From positions 58,187,681-58,251,680 of the forward strand of contig NC_088716.1 of NCBI RefSeq assembly GCF_963576615.1: DNA of 64,000 nucleotides. The letters run 5' to 3'. The notes under the pieces are model-generated. The model did not search any database and was not told where the DNA came from. It was given only the letters and a program-made list of their open reading frames with translations. This DNA comes from Watersipora subatra. Its lineage: Eukaryota; Bryozoa; Gymnolaemata; Cheilostomatida; Watersiporidae. The translations under genes were made by a program, and so were the position numbers. This document shows, piece by piece, positions 46,365 through 61,300 of the stretch (position 1 is the first letter of the stretch; every line of letters starts with the position of its first letter).

Positions 46365-49300
46365 TTAAGCTCGCACACGCGGGACTGAAGACTTTGCTAT
46401 TGGTGGAAGTGCAGGAGTTTGAGAGGCTTTCTTGCTGTGACGTAGGTGATCGTATCTCGACACTTGCTGGTAGTAAGGTACTAGGCTCGCTTCAAGGAAT
46501 GTTGGAAATCGTTCTACTACAGGAGTCTTTGCCCTAGGAGGGTGAACAACCGTCTCTAGCGCTGCCAGGATATCATATTCGCCCATTTTTCTAAGCACTG
46601 GCAAGAGATCAGATGCCTAAAACAGCATAACAGTGATGAAGACTATTTGAAGTTGAACCAAATATGGTGGTAGAAAAAGGGTTGAAGTCTCAGCAGTTAG
46701 AAAATCAAACTTTTAGTTCTCATAACTAAAAGCACTTGAACAATACTTGCTTATCATGTGCAAGCAAACTGCATCGACTTTATATTCAAATAAGATGTAC
46801 ATGTATATATTATAGGCTATGAACTTTGGTGAACTTTTAAATTCACATTCTAACAGTTGGCAAGTCTTGGCATACAAAACCATATGGATTAAGCGTTTGG
46901 AAATCATTTGTTGTTTTTAGATCTTCCTAAAAGCCAACGACAGCAGTTTGTGTTGTTGTTTTGTTGATTTGCGCAATTAACACTGTGAAGCCCTGTCTCG
47001 TATATACAAGCAGGTCACTGATACTAGACTATATTACAGACTTTTATCAACTGTGAAAGTACTTAGAATAGCACAATTCCTTTTCAAGTAAATATCATTT
47101 TAATGGTTTAAGCTTGTAAAAACAATAGAAAAAATCAAAGAGAATGAATATGTCTTCTTTCACACTTTCAAAGAAGGGATGTTTTAGAGGTAACTGAGGA
47201 AACATAATGGCTACAGTACACTGAGTCTGATAGAGTGTATACTTGTTATGTACACCGAGTCTGATAGAGCGTATACTTGTTATGTACACTGAGTCTGATA
47301 GAGTGTATACTTGTTATGTACACCGAGTCTGATGGAGTGTATACTTGTTATGTACACCGAGTCTGATAGAGTGTATACTTGTTATGTACACTGAGTCTGA
47401 TAGAGTGTATACTTGTTATGTACACCGAGTCTGATAGAGTGTATACTTGTTATGGCGAGAAAACCAGTTAGTTTTAGTGTCAAACTCTTATTGCTGATGA
47501 GGAGGAGCTTTTTAGCTTTGTGTGTTTCTCAGTCTTCGTTACCAAGAATATCAATCAGTGCGTCATTAAAAACTAAAGTTGTGTCAGCCATTTTTCATTT
47601 CTCAGCTAGATTTAGATACACGCAGTATTTTTCAGGTAAGTTCTAAACAATTAGAAAGCTGAGCAACTTGAAACTTTGAAATTATATTAAACGTATTAGA
47701 CTTTAAACAGCCCACTTTTCGTAACTCTGCCTAAACCGGATGTGGAGGAAAACAAAATGAACCTACGCAACCGCGTTTTCTTGTGCGAAGGATCAACATA
47801 TTGAATTACCCTGGGCACATGAATTAAAGTGTTAGCCCTTCTAAATAACAAACAGGAAGATGTAAAATACAAGAGAATATTGCTATTGGCAGAAAGAGAA
47901 ACTTACTTTTGCTCTAGTGTGGAAGCGGCGCCACCTATCCAAACTTTTTCTAATTTCTTTGTTAATAGAATCTCTCACGCATTCCGATTGTATGCGGACT
48001 ATGTCTTCTTCGATGGTTCGACTTCCTCTCTCCGGGTAGAATGGCAAATCTCTGTACATTTGTACCCACTTGAGGCCAAGAGTTTGAGAGAGAAGGTCAA
48101 ACACTTTGTCTAACACATCATCTGCATAAATCCAAAACCTTTTATAAGCAACTGCCCTAGTCCTACCTACTGTTACAGGAATGCCTACCGCTCCAGTTAT
48201 GATGTGCTAAATGTTAACTTGGCTGTCTGCCGTGATGGTCAGATTGCGAGAGACTAAACTTACCAGCTGTGAAGTGTTTAAAGTTTAACCTTTCTATGTC
48301 ACTTTCATAGCATAATTTGGAAACCATTTTGGTTCAAAATAAAATTATTGCTAATAAAGTATAAAAAAAAACTTCCAAATAAAGTTGAAAACAAATTCCA
48401 TTTAAACCGCCTAGAATAATCTATTTATTAGTTACATTACAATCTAAAATAACCATGATAGATTACCACTATATGCGAGTTTACCACAACTATAGTGGGT
48501 CTGTTTCGTGCATTGTGATTAGCAGATGTTATACCTGGAGTAGACTGAAGGTTTAAACCGTGAGAGCGAGACATGCCTAGCGCCTCTCTCCGTCTGGGAA
48601 GCTCGAGAAATATTTGCTGCGCTGTATCAGGGGTGTCGAGGTACTGTACCATATACCTGCAACAGAAGAATGTTGATTTTTCTTTTACAACGAGTTTGCT
48701 CTCCGCTAAGCTCCGTACATCCTACCTGGCATTTAACAACCAAACTCACTTTGTTAAAAAAAATATTTTGGCAGCTTTTCATTGCTAGTAGATTCTAAAC
48801 TGCCCGAGTAATTAGTCAAAATTTAAATTGTCCTTGTTTAATTTTGTAATTTAGTAATTCTGTTTAATTTAAAACAGGCTGGTCTGCTACGTTTCGTAAT
48901 ACAAACTAATAAACTATTAACTAATTTTTGGATTAGTTTGTTACAGGAAACAATAAAAAAGAGTGCAACGCCTACTAAGTCCGGTCTACCAAGCAACAAG
49001 TTGTTTCATTTTGAACCATTTTTGATTTTTTTTTGGTAAAGTCTTTTAACAATGTGTCATAAACTCAGCTGGATTCTTGTTATAGCATGCAATTATTGTA
49101 ATTCTAATTTAGCACAAGAGACAGTCAGACAGACCAGACAGTCTAGTTGCACATAAACAAAAATGTATTCAAATAACTGGACAAAAAATTCAAAACACAA
49201 ATCTATAAAAATTTAATGCCTATTATGACGTATTTAAAAATTTGTGGTTTTTTAACAAAAAGTAGTTATTGATAGATTTTACCGATTTTGTGCGATTTTG

Positions 49301-52300
49301 ATATACAATGTATACTGACTTAGAAAATTCATGAATCACTTATAACTGGTCAACAATAGCTGTATAAAAGGTTCACTCCTCCATTAAGACAACACTTTTT
49401 TATCGGGCATCCAAATAGAGCTAGTGAATACAAAGATGATTATTTTAAGCCTAGTACCTTTACAACTACTAGATATGAAGAACAAAATAACAAGCACAAA
49501 ACGTATAGCTTGCGTTATCGACATTAATCACTGCTCATGTTGCAAAATGTTTAGGCCAGCATTTGGATAAAATATATTATCAGATTATTGACTAGTGTAC
49601 ACGCGGTGTAAGGTGTGACACCCAGTTGCATGGCCGATAGAATTTTGTTTACTAACAATTACATTCATATAACATAAACATTGACATCTCAGCACTCACT
49701 TTATGTGTTCTATTGTATGAGTATTCTGGTGCAGTTCCTTAGAGGTTGATAGATAACTGCGATCTAATAATTTGACATGTCTATTTAGCTGCTCATAGTT
49801 CAAGGTCAACTTTTGATAATGTTGCTGCTTCTCGGTTAGTTGTGTCAGCTTCAACTTGATGAGATTTAGTTCCTTGTGGATATCTTGCAAGATCCTCCCT
49901 ATAAACATGAGCAGGGACAGGTAACTCCAATAACCACACTGACACTACTTACGCTAATACTTCTAACACTGATACTACTCATACTGATACTACTCACACT
50001 GATACTATACTCACACTGATGCTACTCACACTGATACTACTCACACTGATACTACTCACACTGATGCTACTCACACCGATACTACTCACACTGATACTAC
50101 TCACACTGATACTACTCACACTGATGCTACTCACACCGATACTACTCACACTGATACTACTCACACTGATACTACTCACACTGATACTACTCACACTGAT
50201 ACTACTCACACTGATGCTACTCACACTGATACTACTCATACTAATACTACTCACACTGATACTACTCACACTGATGCTACTCACACCAATACTACTCACA
50301 CTGATACTACTCACACTGATACTACTCACACTGATGCTACTCACACCGATACTACTCACACTGATACTACTCACACTGATACTACTCACACTGATACTAC
50401 TCACACTGATACTATACTCACACTGATGCTACTCACACTGATACTACTCACACTGATACTACTCACACTGATACTACTCACACTGATGCTACTCACACTG
50501 ATGCTACTCACACTGATACTACTCACACTGATACTATACTCACACTGATGTTACTCACACTGATACTACTCACACTGATACTACTCACACCGATACTACT
50601 CACGCCGATACTGCTCACACCGATACTACTCACACTGATATTACTCACACTGATACTACTCACACTGATACTACTCACACTGATACTACTCACACTGATG
50701 CTACTCACACTGATACTACTCACACTAATACTACTCCCACTGATACTGCTCACACTGATACTACTCACACTGATACTACTCACACTGAGAATGCTCATAC
50801 CGATACTACTCACACTGATACTACTCACACCGATACTACTCACACTGATATTACTCACACTGATGCTACTCACACTGATGCTACTCACACCGATACTACT
50901 CACACTGATGCTACTCACACTGATGCTACTCGCACTGATACTACTCACACTGAGAATGCTCATACCGATACTACTCACACTGATACTACTCACACCGATA
51001 CTACTCACACTAATACTAATCACATTGGTCCTACTTGCATAGCCCTACTTAGAATAGTCTGCTTCAACCGCAGTACTCCACAATGTTCTACTGATACCAG
51101 TAATAGTGTTACTACTATTTCAAATGCTACATGTACGAGCAATAAACTATTAATACTTATACATCCGTGTACATGTATTTATTACTGCCTGGCTACCAAA
51201 ACTGCTTGTTATTACTAGCAATAATAGTTAGCTACAAACTAATATCAACTATATGTATAAATTATATATATAATTTCATTCACCTTTCATTTATCTAGTT
51301 ATAGCAATCAAAATTTAGGAACAAAAAATCAGCTGTGCCCTAAAATTGAGCTTTAAACCACCAGGTCTGCAGACAGGCGAGCTAACCACTACTTTGTGCT
51401 GTATTTGTCATACTATGGAATAATTGTGCTCATATTTATGCAGCACTCGCAAAAATACTAATGGGTACTATTAGCATACATGAAGGTCATGATTGCCTGA
51501 GAGATCATGATGCATAATGCACCGATTATAAGCACAATTACAAAAGCAGAACAGGAATTACTGAAAAAAAACCAGAAAGAAACAGAATTATCTGCAGAAC
51601 GGGGGCTTCGAGTTAAGATCCAGTGCAATAAGGTTTTTTTGTTCCCAAAACTATAGCGCTATAAATGGACATGAATTTCTGACACTCACAGCTATATACA
51701 GTGAAACTTGGATAACTCAAACTTCAAGGGACCGAGCAAAAGTGTTCGAATTATCAGAGTGTTCAAGTTATCAGAGCACTGTCACAAGTCCATGTATTTA
51801 CTTATTTATTAGTAGATACATGAACATATACAAACTATAATATAAATCAAAAGCACAAATGGCTTGTTTCAAATTAAATGCTTCTAATGTAAAGTTTAAA
51901 ACGTTTTTATCAAAAATTATAAATTTTTCTATCACTTGAGATTGGTTTGTTGTTTGAGGTGATGTTATTGCCAGGACGTTTTTTAGATTGACATTGGCAA
52001 AACTTGATCGTTGCTGAAATGCTCAAAGAAAAGACATCTTTTTCTTTTGAGCGTTTTACCCACGATCAATTTCGCCGATCTTTCTTGAAGTTTTTGCAAA
52101 GATTACCTTACTTTACCTGGGACTCGTTAAGAGCAACACTCCGAGGCAATTCAGTTAAAAGTTTTACGAGGTTTTACGGTACATTGTATATCACTCACGC
52201 TTTTTGAATGGATACTTATTGAATGTACACACGTATTTTGTGTTTAGGCCAAACGATGAATAGTTTTTTTTAGCTAAGACAACGTATACGTTTAATTACA

Positions 52301-55300
52301 ATTTTTAAGACGTTTTAAACATTCAACATTCCGACGTTAATTCAACACGGAATCAACGTCGGAAAACTATTCATCACGGGCTAGCCGGGTCACGCACTCA
52401 AGGATTTTCGCCACGCAAATACAAAACAAAAACAACATGCTGTTTTTGTTTTGTATGTGCGTGGCGAAAATCCTTGCGCCCGTGACCCGGCTAGTCCGTG
52501 CTATTCATCGTATAGCAGTATAAATCAAATTTCACCAAACCTTTAGAACAGTCGTTGACAAAAATATTTTGCCGATGGAGGTAATAACGACGCTTATGAA
52601 TTACGAAAAGTTGAGGTTTACCTCTATGGCTTGGAATAAAGTGATTTTCTAAAGCGATAGCAACCGTTTCGGTAGCCGTTGGGCAAAAAACAGTTCGTTA
52701 TAACGGTGTTGAGTTCGAGTTATATAGAGCCATTTATCATTGCGTGGGAACGGACCAAGCAAATCCAGTCGAGTTAACCATGTGTTCGCTATATCCGAGG
52801 GCGAGTTATCCATGTTTCACTGTATATATATATATAGATATAGCATAAACTTATAGTACACACAGAAGTAACAAAACACTTTCATTTAAAAGTTAGAATG
52901 GTATATGTTGATTAAAAATAGATTTTCCATGTAACAACTTTATTATTACTCGTGCAACGGCGAGAATTCAGCTAGTATTATACATATATGTATTATTAGT
53001 CTTCGAGATGTTTAGGCACCTCTCAAATATGGTAACCATGGCAAGAGAACCATGCATTCAATTTGCAACTATTCAAGTTTCGTAAAGCAATGCTAACTTG
53101 TTCATTTTTTATTAGCTTTATTATTATTGCTATTTCATTTTTTTGTATTTGAAGTTAAATTATGGTTGATAGTCATAATTAACTCATAATTAATTCATTT
53201 TTTATTAGCTTTATTATTATTGCTATTTCATTTTTTTGTATTTGAAGTTAAATTATGGTTGATAGTCATAATTAACTATCGATTAATTTGTGGATATAAA
53301 AATACAAAGTAGCAGCATGATAAAAATTAAGGACAGTTTGCACTGAATGTAAAGCCTAGTGTCCTTGACCTTTTGTGCATTTAGCTAGTGTGTGTATGTT
53401 TTCAAGTGTCTAGGCTAACTAAACAGCCAAAATTATTATTTTTAGACTTTGAACAAGCCTCTATTCAACATCTTCAAATGAGTGACTGTGAAATTGCTCG
53501 TGCTATCTTATTCTTGCCATAAACAGGTAAGTTTGGAATTGTCTCACCTTCCAACTTCACTTCTTCCACTAGCTTATTCAGAGTATCGAGTTCAGAGAGG
53601 GTGGCAGTCTTAGGATTGGTTGTGCGTTTCACCTCAGCCAATCGAAATTCTTTGATATCAAAGTCTAGTCTAAACTCTGCAACCTGATGACAGAATGAAA
53701 ATGTTTTGTTGTTAATAAGAGTTGACATGCTAATATGCGGGAACAGTTGCGATATGGAAATAGCTAATAACATCGTATCCTTTATACCATTCAAAAAGGA
53801 AATAACACAGCATGTTTAGCAGATAGAATGCGATGTTATACGGTGTTGTCTTCACAACTAACCTTAAAAAAACGTATCGCTTATAGGGTGTACAGGGATG
53901 TGAGTATCAAACCAGCAGTTTGATATTGACTTTTATAAGTACAATTTAGCCCTTGCTGTCTTAGCTATAAAGCAGTGATTCTTAATCTGAGTTTGGTTGA
54001 ACCTGTAGGTTCTGTGAGCCAGTCACATGGGTTTTGTGGAGGCCTCTTGAAAGCACCAGCAGAAGTCACACCAATTTACAATGTCTTATTTATATGTCTT
54101 TATGGAAAGATACGTAATTTGTTGTGAGTTCACTCGTTGTATTGCTTTTGTTCTTTGACCACAGTGATTTCAATGCACAGTTCATTTTGAACACCAGTAA
54201 AACATATACCTATGTCTTGAATGTAAAAAAAATCATATTTTATTTTTCAATAAAGGTAGGTTTGGTGAAAGTGCATATGAAACTGGTTGGGCTTGGTACG
54301 GGCAAGGAAGTTAAGAGCCACTGTTATAAAGCAACTTTCCTTTCTGGGAAAGAGAGTACAACTTTTTATGGTTTGTAAAGATTAAACTTATCATGCTAAC
54401 TTTTAAATTATGGCTGATCAACCCAGCATAACTCTTTTATTTTTCAAGTCAGGTTTGTAATAACAAGTAATTGCTAGACATTGAGATACTAAACAAAATG
54501 ATAACATTCATAACAGTTTTATAGGCTATTAAACTAATTTTGAAGTTGAACTAAAACTAGTGTTATAAAGGACTGAAGTCTCAGCACCTAGAGACATAAT
54601 CTTGCCAATAGTGACAAACTCAGAGAAACATTGTTCACTCTCCAATAGGCTATAATTGGGCTCACCCGTGCCAAGAGGCTCTCCTGGCGCACGATCAACT
54701 CCATCTCCTTGCTTTGCAGAACTGCCTGTTCTGATTTTTGATTGTCAAGTTCCGTTCCTAGTGTTGTGAGTCTGTAGTGTTGCTTGTTGTATTCATCTTG
54801 CTCTTTCATAGCCTGCAGGTGAGCGTGAGAGGGATATCAAAAGCTACTAACAGGTGAAAGTTTATTGTAACAAACTCTTGCTCTAGCAGGTTTTAACTGA
54901 TACTATGAAGCACTGACTAATTCTATATTGTGTTATGATGCAATAGTACAAGTTATTAGTAAACATGATAATTTTGTAATCAAAAACTAATGCATGCACT
55001 GTTGTAGAACCAAAGTACAGTTAACATCTTAGCACCTGATTGGATGATTCTGTTAGTGATAACCACAAATCTTAAATGTTGACTTGCAACAAAATTCACA
55101 TTACAGTTATTTGATATCAAAAGATTCACCATATCTTACTCTGTTGTGTTGTAGGTGCAAAATATGTTGGAATGTGATTACAAGCTCTTAAAAGCTAAAA
55201 AACGATCAGTTAATCGCAGCCACACGAAACCGCCGTAGTTTGGATTCTCTTTCCAAAACGGCTCAAATGTGATGTAGTTGTAGATGGTTTTGTTTACACT

Positions 55301-58300
55301 TTCATGCAATCTCATTCGTCAAAATATTTTCACAAATATACTTCACCCATTCAATAAAACCATGTCTATTGTTTTTACGTGTCTGTATTATCGTCATTGT
55401 AATGCTGTCACTTTTAGCAGTGATGTCATAAACTAGTGCTTCGATAAGTTTTATATTGAGCTTTTTATTGGCCTTTCAATACACGTGAGAACATCACGTG
55501 ACAAGACAATAACCGAACTGTAATGACTATGTCAGATAAATAAACAGATTCCAATCTACGGCGGCTTTTCGTTTTTGAGCTTTTAAGAGCTTGTAATCAC
55601 ATTTCCACATATTTGGCTTCTACAACACAACAGAGTAAGACATGGTGAATCTTTTGATACCAAATAAATGTAATGTGAATTTTGTTGCAAGTCAACCTCT
55701 AATATCTTATTGGATAATTCTTTTAATTACCAAAACACGTCTTAACATGTTATTGGACAGCTCTGTTAGAGATAAGCATATATTTTAGCATCTTATAGGA
55801 TAATTCAGTTAATGATAAGTGCAAGTATTTACTTCTCATTGGCTATTTTTGTTAATGATGGGCAGACTGTTTATTTCATAAAAGTTTATATACATGATAA
55901 ACCTTCTGTGGCAATCGTTATATTGGCGACTTGTAGAAACCGAAAAGGAACCACGAAAATATATGCTTTGCGCTTAGTAATAATTGAGAGGTTACAATAA
56001 ATCAGGCTTAGCAATCTCTTACACTGCTATATGTAGAATTATTGGAGTTGATGCTGATTGGATCATATCATTGAGCAAACGATATGAACAAAAAAAGTTT
56101 TTTATCACAAATGGGCTGTCAACTAGATCACCTGACTGGGCGCCACATAATGGGTAACTTCGTAGGCACTACTGAGGCTAGCGAATTCAGAAGGGATCGT
56201 CTTGTGATTAGCGCACAGTAGGAGTTTTTCTCTTTTTATTCAACTTCATATGCCTCGCAACTCAAGCTATTGACTACAGCATGCAACTTAGCCTCGTTAG
56301 ATTCTACTGACACAATAGTGGGGCTAAAAAATAGTTAACTCAGCGAACATCCACTCTTATACCTTAAGAACCCTATCCTACTTTAACAGCGCTCAAAATA
56401 ACTTTCATTGCTGAAAGTGAACATACAAAAATATTATAACCAGTTTGAATATCGCGTAAAACATTTCCTAAATAATAATAAAACATTAACTAGCTCATCA
56501 AAGATTTTCTCGTCAATTTTGCTGTAAAATCTAACGCTTTTTAAAAATATTAAATAAAAACTTGAAATGTTTTCAAATCCGCAATGTTAAAAATCGTAGT
56601 AAATTTGAACACCGAGTCGAGTACACAAAGTTGTTTGTTATACACTTTAGAATAGAAACTTAGAGAACTCTGCGTAAACCGACTTATATAGCTAAAATAA
56701 AATTTTTATTTGCTTTTTAAAATACTATAGCCATACTCAGTCATAAATTTCACCATTAAAATCTGCCCAAAAACTTTAAACAATGTTAAGAAACTTGCTT
56801 ATGGTTGTCAGCGTGTCACAAACTGTAAAAATGTCAAGTTAACCTGATCTGTTATTTGCGTACAGAAATCAGACCCACAACCTAGGGCTTTTACAATGTT
56901 AATCATTTTATTAATAGTTGCATTTACAATTTCTGTTATTCTATTTGTGTAAGATTTTACTGTTGCATGCCAGAGATCTGGCATGATATCTAGGGTATGA
57001 ATTGTAAGGATTGGGAGGCAACAACCGAAATTAAAACTTTCATTTTTTTCTAGTTGAACTCGTTTAAAAGTATATAGCAAGGCTTCCGACTCTATTAGGT
57101 TTTTGACAAAACTAAGCAGTCCGGTTGCACCAGACTTTGCTACTGGCTAGTGCGCTGACTTGCTGACTGGCGCATGACATGCTATTCTAGCCTTTGCTTC
57201 AAGTTATTGGGCAAAGGAGCCATGAAACAAAAAGCGATTACATCAGCTTTATGCATGAATGCTCGGTTTTACTTTGATGTTTCCAATCCAAACAAACAAA
57301 TCAAATCTCTTTTGAAAAGCCTCTTTGGTATGTGAAAATAATTGCTGCTCCAATTGCTGCTTTGTATAAAAGAAAATCAGACAACAATCAAGGTCAACCA
57401 CTTCAATAACTGCGATTGAAAAATAGATGACCGAAAATGCTTCGCATTACTTTATTTCGTTTTCATGAATGTGAAGCCGGGTTGAATGAACTTCAAAGGA
57501 TTTTAAAGTTTTGCGAATTATATTAACTTGCAGTCTGTGATGACTGGTTTGTGATAAGTGTACTAACCATATAAGTGATTATCTTTGTAAGACAACCCAG
57601 GTGAAGCCTAGGAGCATGCTTTAAGACTTTTCTCCTTACCTTTTGTTGCAAAGAGCTTTTGGTATCCTGTAGATCATTTGCTTCACTCTCAAGAAAGAAT
57701 TTGTATTCATTAGACACAACCAGCCAATCTTCTTCACACCGCATGGCTTCTCTCAGGCACTCACACGCTTCATGAAAGGCAAACACGAAAGGACAGTCTT
57801 CCGCTTCCAGTTTCATTGCTAGCTCTCTCGTACCCTATACAGAAGTAATAGCTGTGCAAGAGTCAATTTCACACGATGATTTTACTAAAGGATTTAAAAA
57901 GACTGACCTAACAATTCTAAAGAGTACATTTGTGAGAAATCTACTGAGACAATATTGTGATTTTATGTTTTTAGTTCATCTTACAAAAACTGGCTATTTT
58001 GTTGTCAACAAATAGGCAGCTATATCGAAAATTTAAGTTGGCGAGCATATTGCCTACAGAAGTTAAGTTTTCCATCTCCATAAACATGGACGAGTTTCCT
58101 TTTAAATCGTAAGATACACGCTGGTTTGTTAAACTATATAATTTCAAAAATAATTAAATTTAAAAATAATAGCTTGTCAATGCATCCTAAAAATTTTTGG
58201 TACACTGCTTATTATAAATAGAGACAGAAAAAACAGATATTAGTGTTATAATAGTGGTTGGCCAGCCAATTTTATAGCTAATAAAACAGGAGTGGAATAG

Positions 58301-61300
58301 GCTGCACAGGAGCCTATCATAAAGGCTCGTAGACCAGCCTATGTACTGACAACAAAATAGACCAGCCTGCTACATTTTGTAATAAATAGGTTATAATGCA
58401 TTTTTACACTGGCTAACTAATACGGAGTTAAAAGCATTGCATAGGTTACAATTTTCTCGGAGTTAGATTAGATTCTGGGTAGTAAATTACAAAATAATCA
58501 GAAATTAGGACAGAGTTATCTGTGTTGGCGCAGTGACCTCAAAATTACCCGTTAGTTTTTTTAAACTTTCTCTACTCTGCACTCCGATTTGCAGAGTAGT
58601 CTTTTATGTTTTTAATACAATTTGAAAGTAAATATTTGGGTTAAAATTATCATACTTTGTCCCTTACTGCTCTCAATCATTAATATGGAAAACATAATAA
58701 TTATAATTATAGACAGTAGATAATGTAGTACTTACTATTCTGTGTTAAACAGTGGCTAATGTAGTACTAACTATTCAGTGATAGACAGTGGCTAATGTAG
58801 TACTTACTATTCAGTGATGAACAGTGGCTAATGTAGTACTTACTATTCAGTGATAGACAGTGGCTAATATAGTACTTACTATTCAGTGATGAACAGTGGC
58901 TAATAGAGTACTTACTATTCAGTGATTGACAGTGGCTAATGTAGTACTTACTATTCAGGGATAGACAATGATTATTGTAGTACTTACTACTCAGTATTGC
59001 TAGCTCAAATGCCATGAAAAGGTAAGTTTTCAAGTTGTTTTGCGCATAGCAAATGGGTAAGAGTGGACATACATCTACTCCTGCTCCCTTTCACATAGCA
59101 TCCTCACCCCTTACAGGCTTACATGAATAGCTCAACATTATTAAAATATCCAACCTGGCTCATCTCATCCATGTACATTTGGCCCTTCTGAAATTTTTCA
59201 TACAGTTGACAGACATGGTCTAGATATTTCTTGATGTCAGCTGTCATTGTCTTGTACTTTAGCTCATAGTCTTTGGCAGTCTGGATGTGTGGGTCTGTAG
59301 AAGGGTTATACAGAGGAGGGCAATATAGCCTTAGGTACCTGGTCATAAAAAATAAAGATTGCTGGCAATATCAATAACCTCGTGCGCTAAGGTGAATAGA
59401 ATTTGTCCCTCAAGTTGTGTATATAAGTGAGTGTAAACTGCACATCTACAGTACTGACTACCCCAACATTATTCACAGACAATCGACCTGTTCTATAATA
59501 CAATAATGCTGTAGTACAATAAATCTGTAGTACCATAATTTCAAGTGATCGCGAGGTTCACATCCATAGATGATACTGCATGACAATTTTTGTTTGCACT
59601 TAGTTTGGCTTGCTAACAGTCAAACAGTCTAACCGTAACAGTTGACTTTTGAACAGTCGAACAGTCGAACAGCCGAACAGTCGAACCTCATTGTATGAAG
59701 TTCATCTGATCCAAACTATCTTTTGTGCTTTTCAACACCATCACATGCTGGAGGGAAAATTTTTATAACAGTATGCTGTAGCCACATGTATATTAACTAG
59801 GGTTTAGGTCCTTTAACGGCTCAAAATCTGACCAGCAATATTTTAAAAATAACATGTTAGCAGTTGTTTTAAATGAGCCAACTTTCACGCAATCATAAAA
59901 TTTTGTACATGCAATTAATAGGACGACTAAAATGTTAGCCAATATGAAGTTGGAAACCATAATATTCAGTTTAGTGCACTTATGTCCCAACCATAGAGTT
60001 ATCATGAAGATAACTCTATGGTCCCAACTTACTTAACTGCTTGGCCACATTCCGAAGCCTTTTTCTGGGTTCAATAAAATTCATCTTATTAAACTGACAG
60101 TCTATCTAACTGAGCTAGTACACTACCGACTCATCAATTCAAACAATTGGATTAATACTTATCATCTCTGCATTCTCAAGAGTTTTCTGTTATGTTACTA
60201 AAGTATAACTATTGCTTTCTAGCAACGACGCTGTAAAAATTCCATAACTGTTGCTGTATGATACTAACATAATTCAGTGTTAAATATATTGTTTTGAAGA
60301 CGAACATACACTATTACTAAAATTATTTTTATTTAGCTATGTAGTGGATAACCGTGCATGTATTCTCTAAGTTACCATTCACAAAGGATACTGTTTGATT
60401 GATCGATGTACAGACTTCTTTCTAACACTTTTTAGATCAGTTATGTATTTACGTTGTTATCGAAGAGTTGTTAAAAACTCTGCAAGTTTTTCAAATGTAG
60501 AAACATTCTTTAAAATAATCAAATTTTATACAAAACTGGTTATAAAGCTTATTGTTGATTTTAGTTTTACTCGCTTAGTTGATCAAACATTAAAATAATA
60601 GATGAATTGAAAAAGCAGCGAGAACACAGAGGAGGTTGTCAATATCCAAACTTTTTGATTTTATTATGTTTGTCTGAGCTCACTGCAGTGTTCAAATATT
60701 ATTCTAAGCAAAATAAAAATCAATTTCCAGTTTAATCACACAAAGCGTACACAGCTATGCATGACTCTCAGCTTTGCTAACATCATTTTCACTCAACTTA
60801 AAAGCACCCGTGACAAAGGCTTTCTTTTCATGTTTAGACTGAAAAACATTGATTTTTGAGTGCATATACACAGAACAGCAGTTCATGCATTAGCCAGGAG
60901 AGAGATCTACATGTAGTAAATACATAAATTCTTCAAACTTTCAACAACTTCAAAGCATAAAATTCCCACTAAATATTTCATAGTCACTGCTTTAATCGAG
61001 TGTTAAGAAAAGGAGAATTATAAAAACAAAACAATAAACAAGTACAGTCGAACTCATGGCATTCTGTTTCTTCGACTAATGTCCTGACTAGCTTAGCTAT
61101 ATCGCCATCTTTCGAAGCCTCAAATTAATCGTGCCTATCAGAAAAAAAATTCCTTGTATAAGGCTAGAACCCGTAAGATTCAGCTTCCAACTTTGGTTGT
61201 CCAACCAACTGAGCCAATCAGCAACCCGCTGATGAGTTGGAATAATTATGCGATTGCTTATTCTTTGTGCTTTATGACGATAAAAGTGATTAGATGGATA

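Noticed and set aside
49994..51042. Long ORFs on both strands (135-166 codons) of Ser-Ile-Ser-Val or Leu-Ile-Leu-Thr repeats
   Set aside because: They are the translation of a 15-bp satellite whose period is a multiple of three; both strands are open for that reason alone.
58767..59033. 88-codon minus-strand ORF with repeated SLNSKYYISHC
   Set aside because: It is the translation of the 36-bp intronic array.
60060..60130. Another tRNA-like element (minus-strand TAGCTCAGTTAGA)
   Set aside because: No B box at the expected distance; too weak to annotate.
61140..61222. A functional tRNA gene, suggested by a perfect A box
   Set aside because: The acceptor and T stems do not pair and the B box is imperfect; a SINE remnant fits better.
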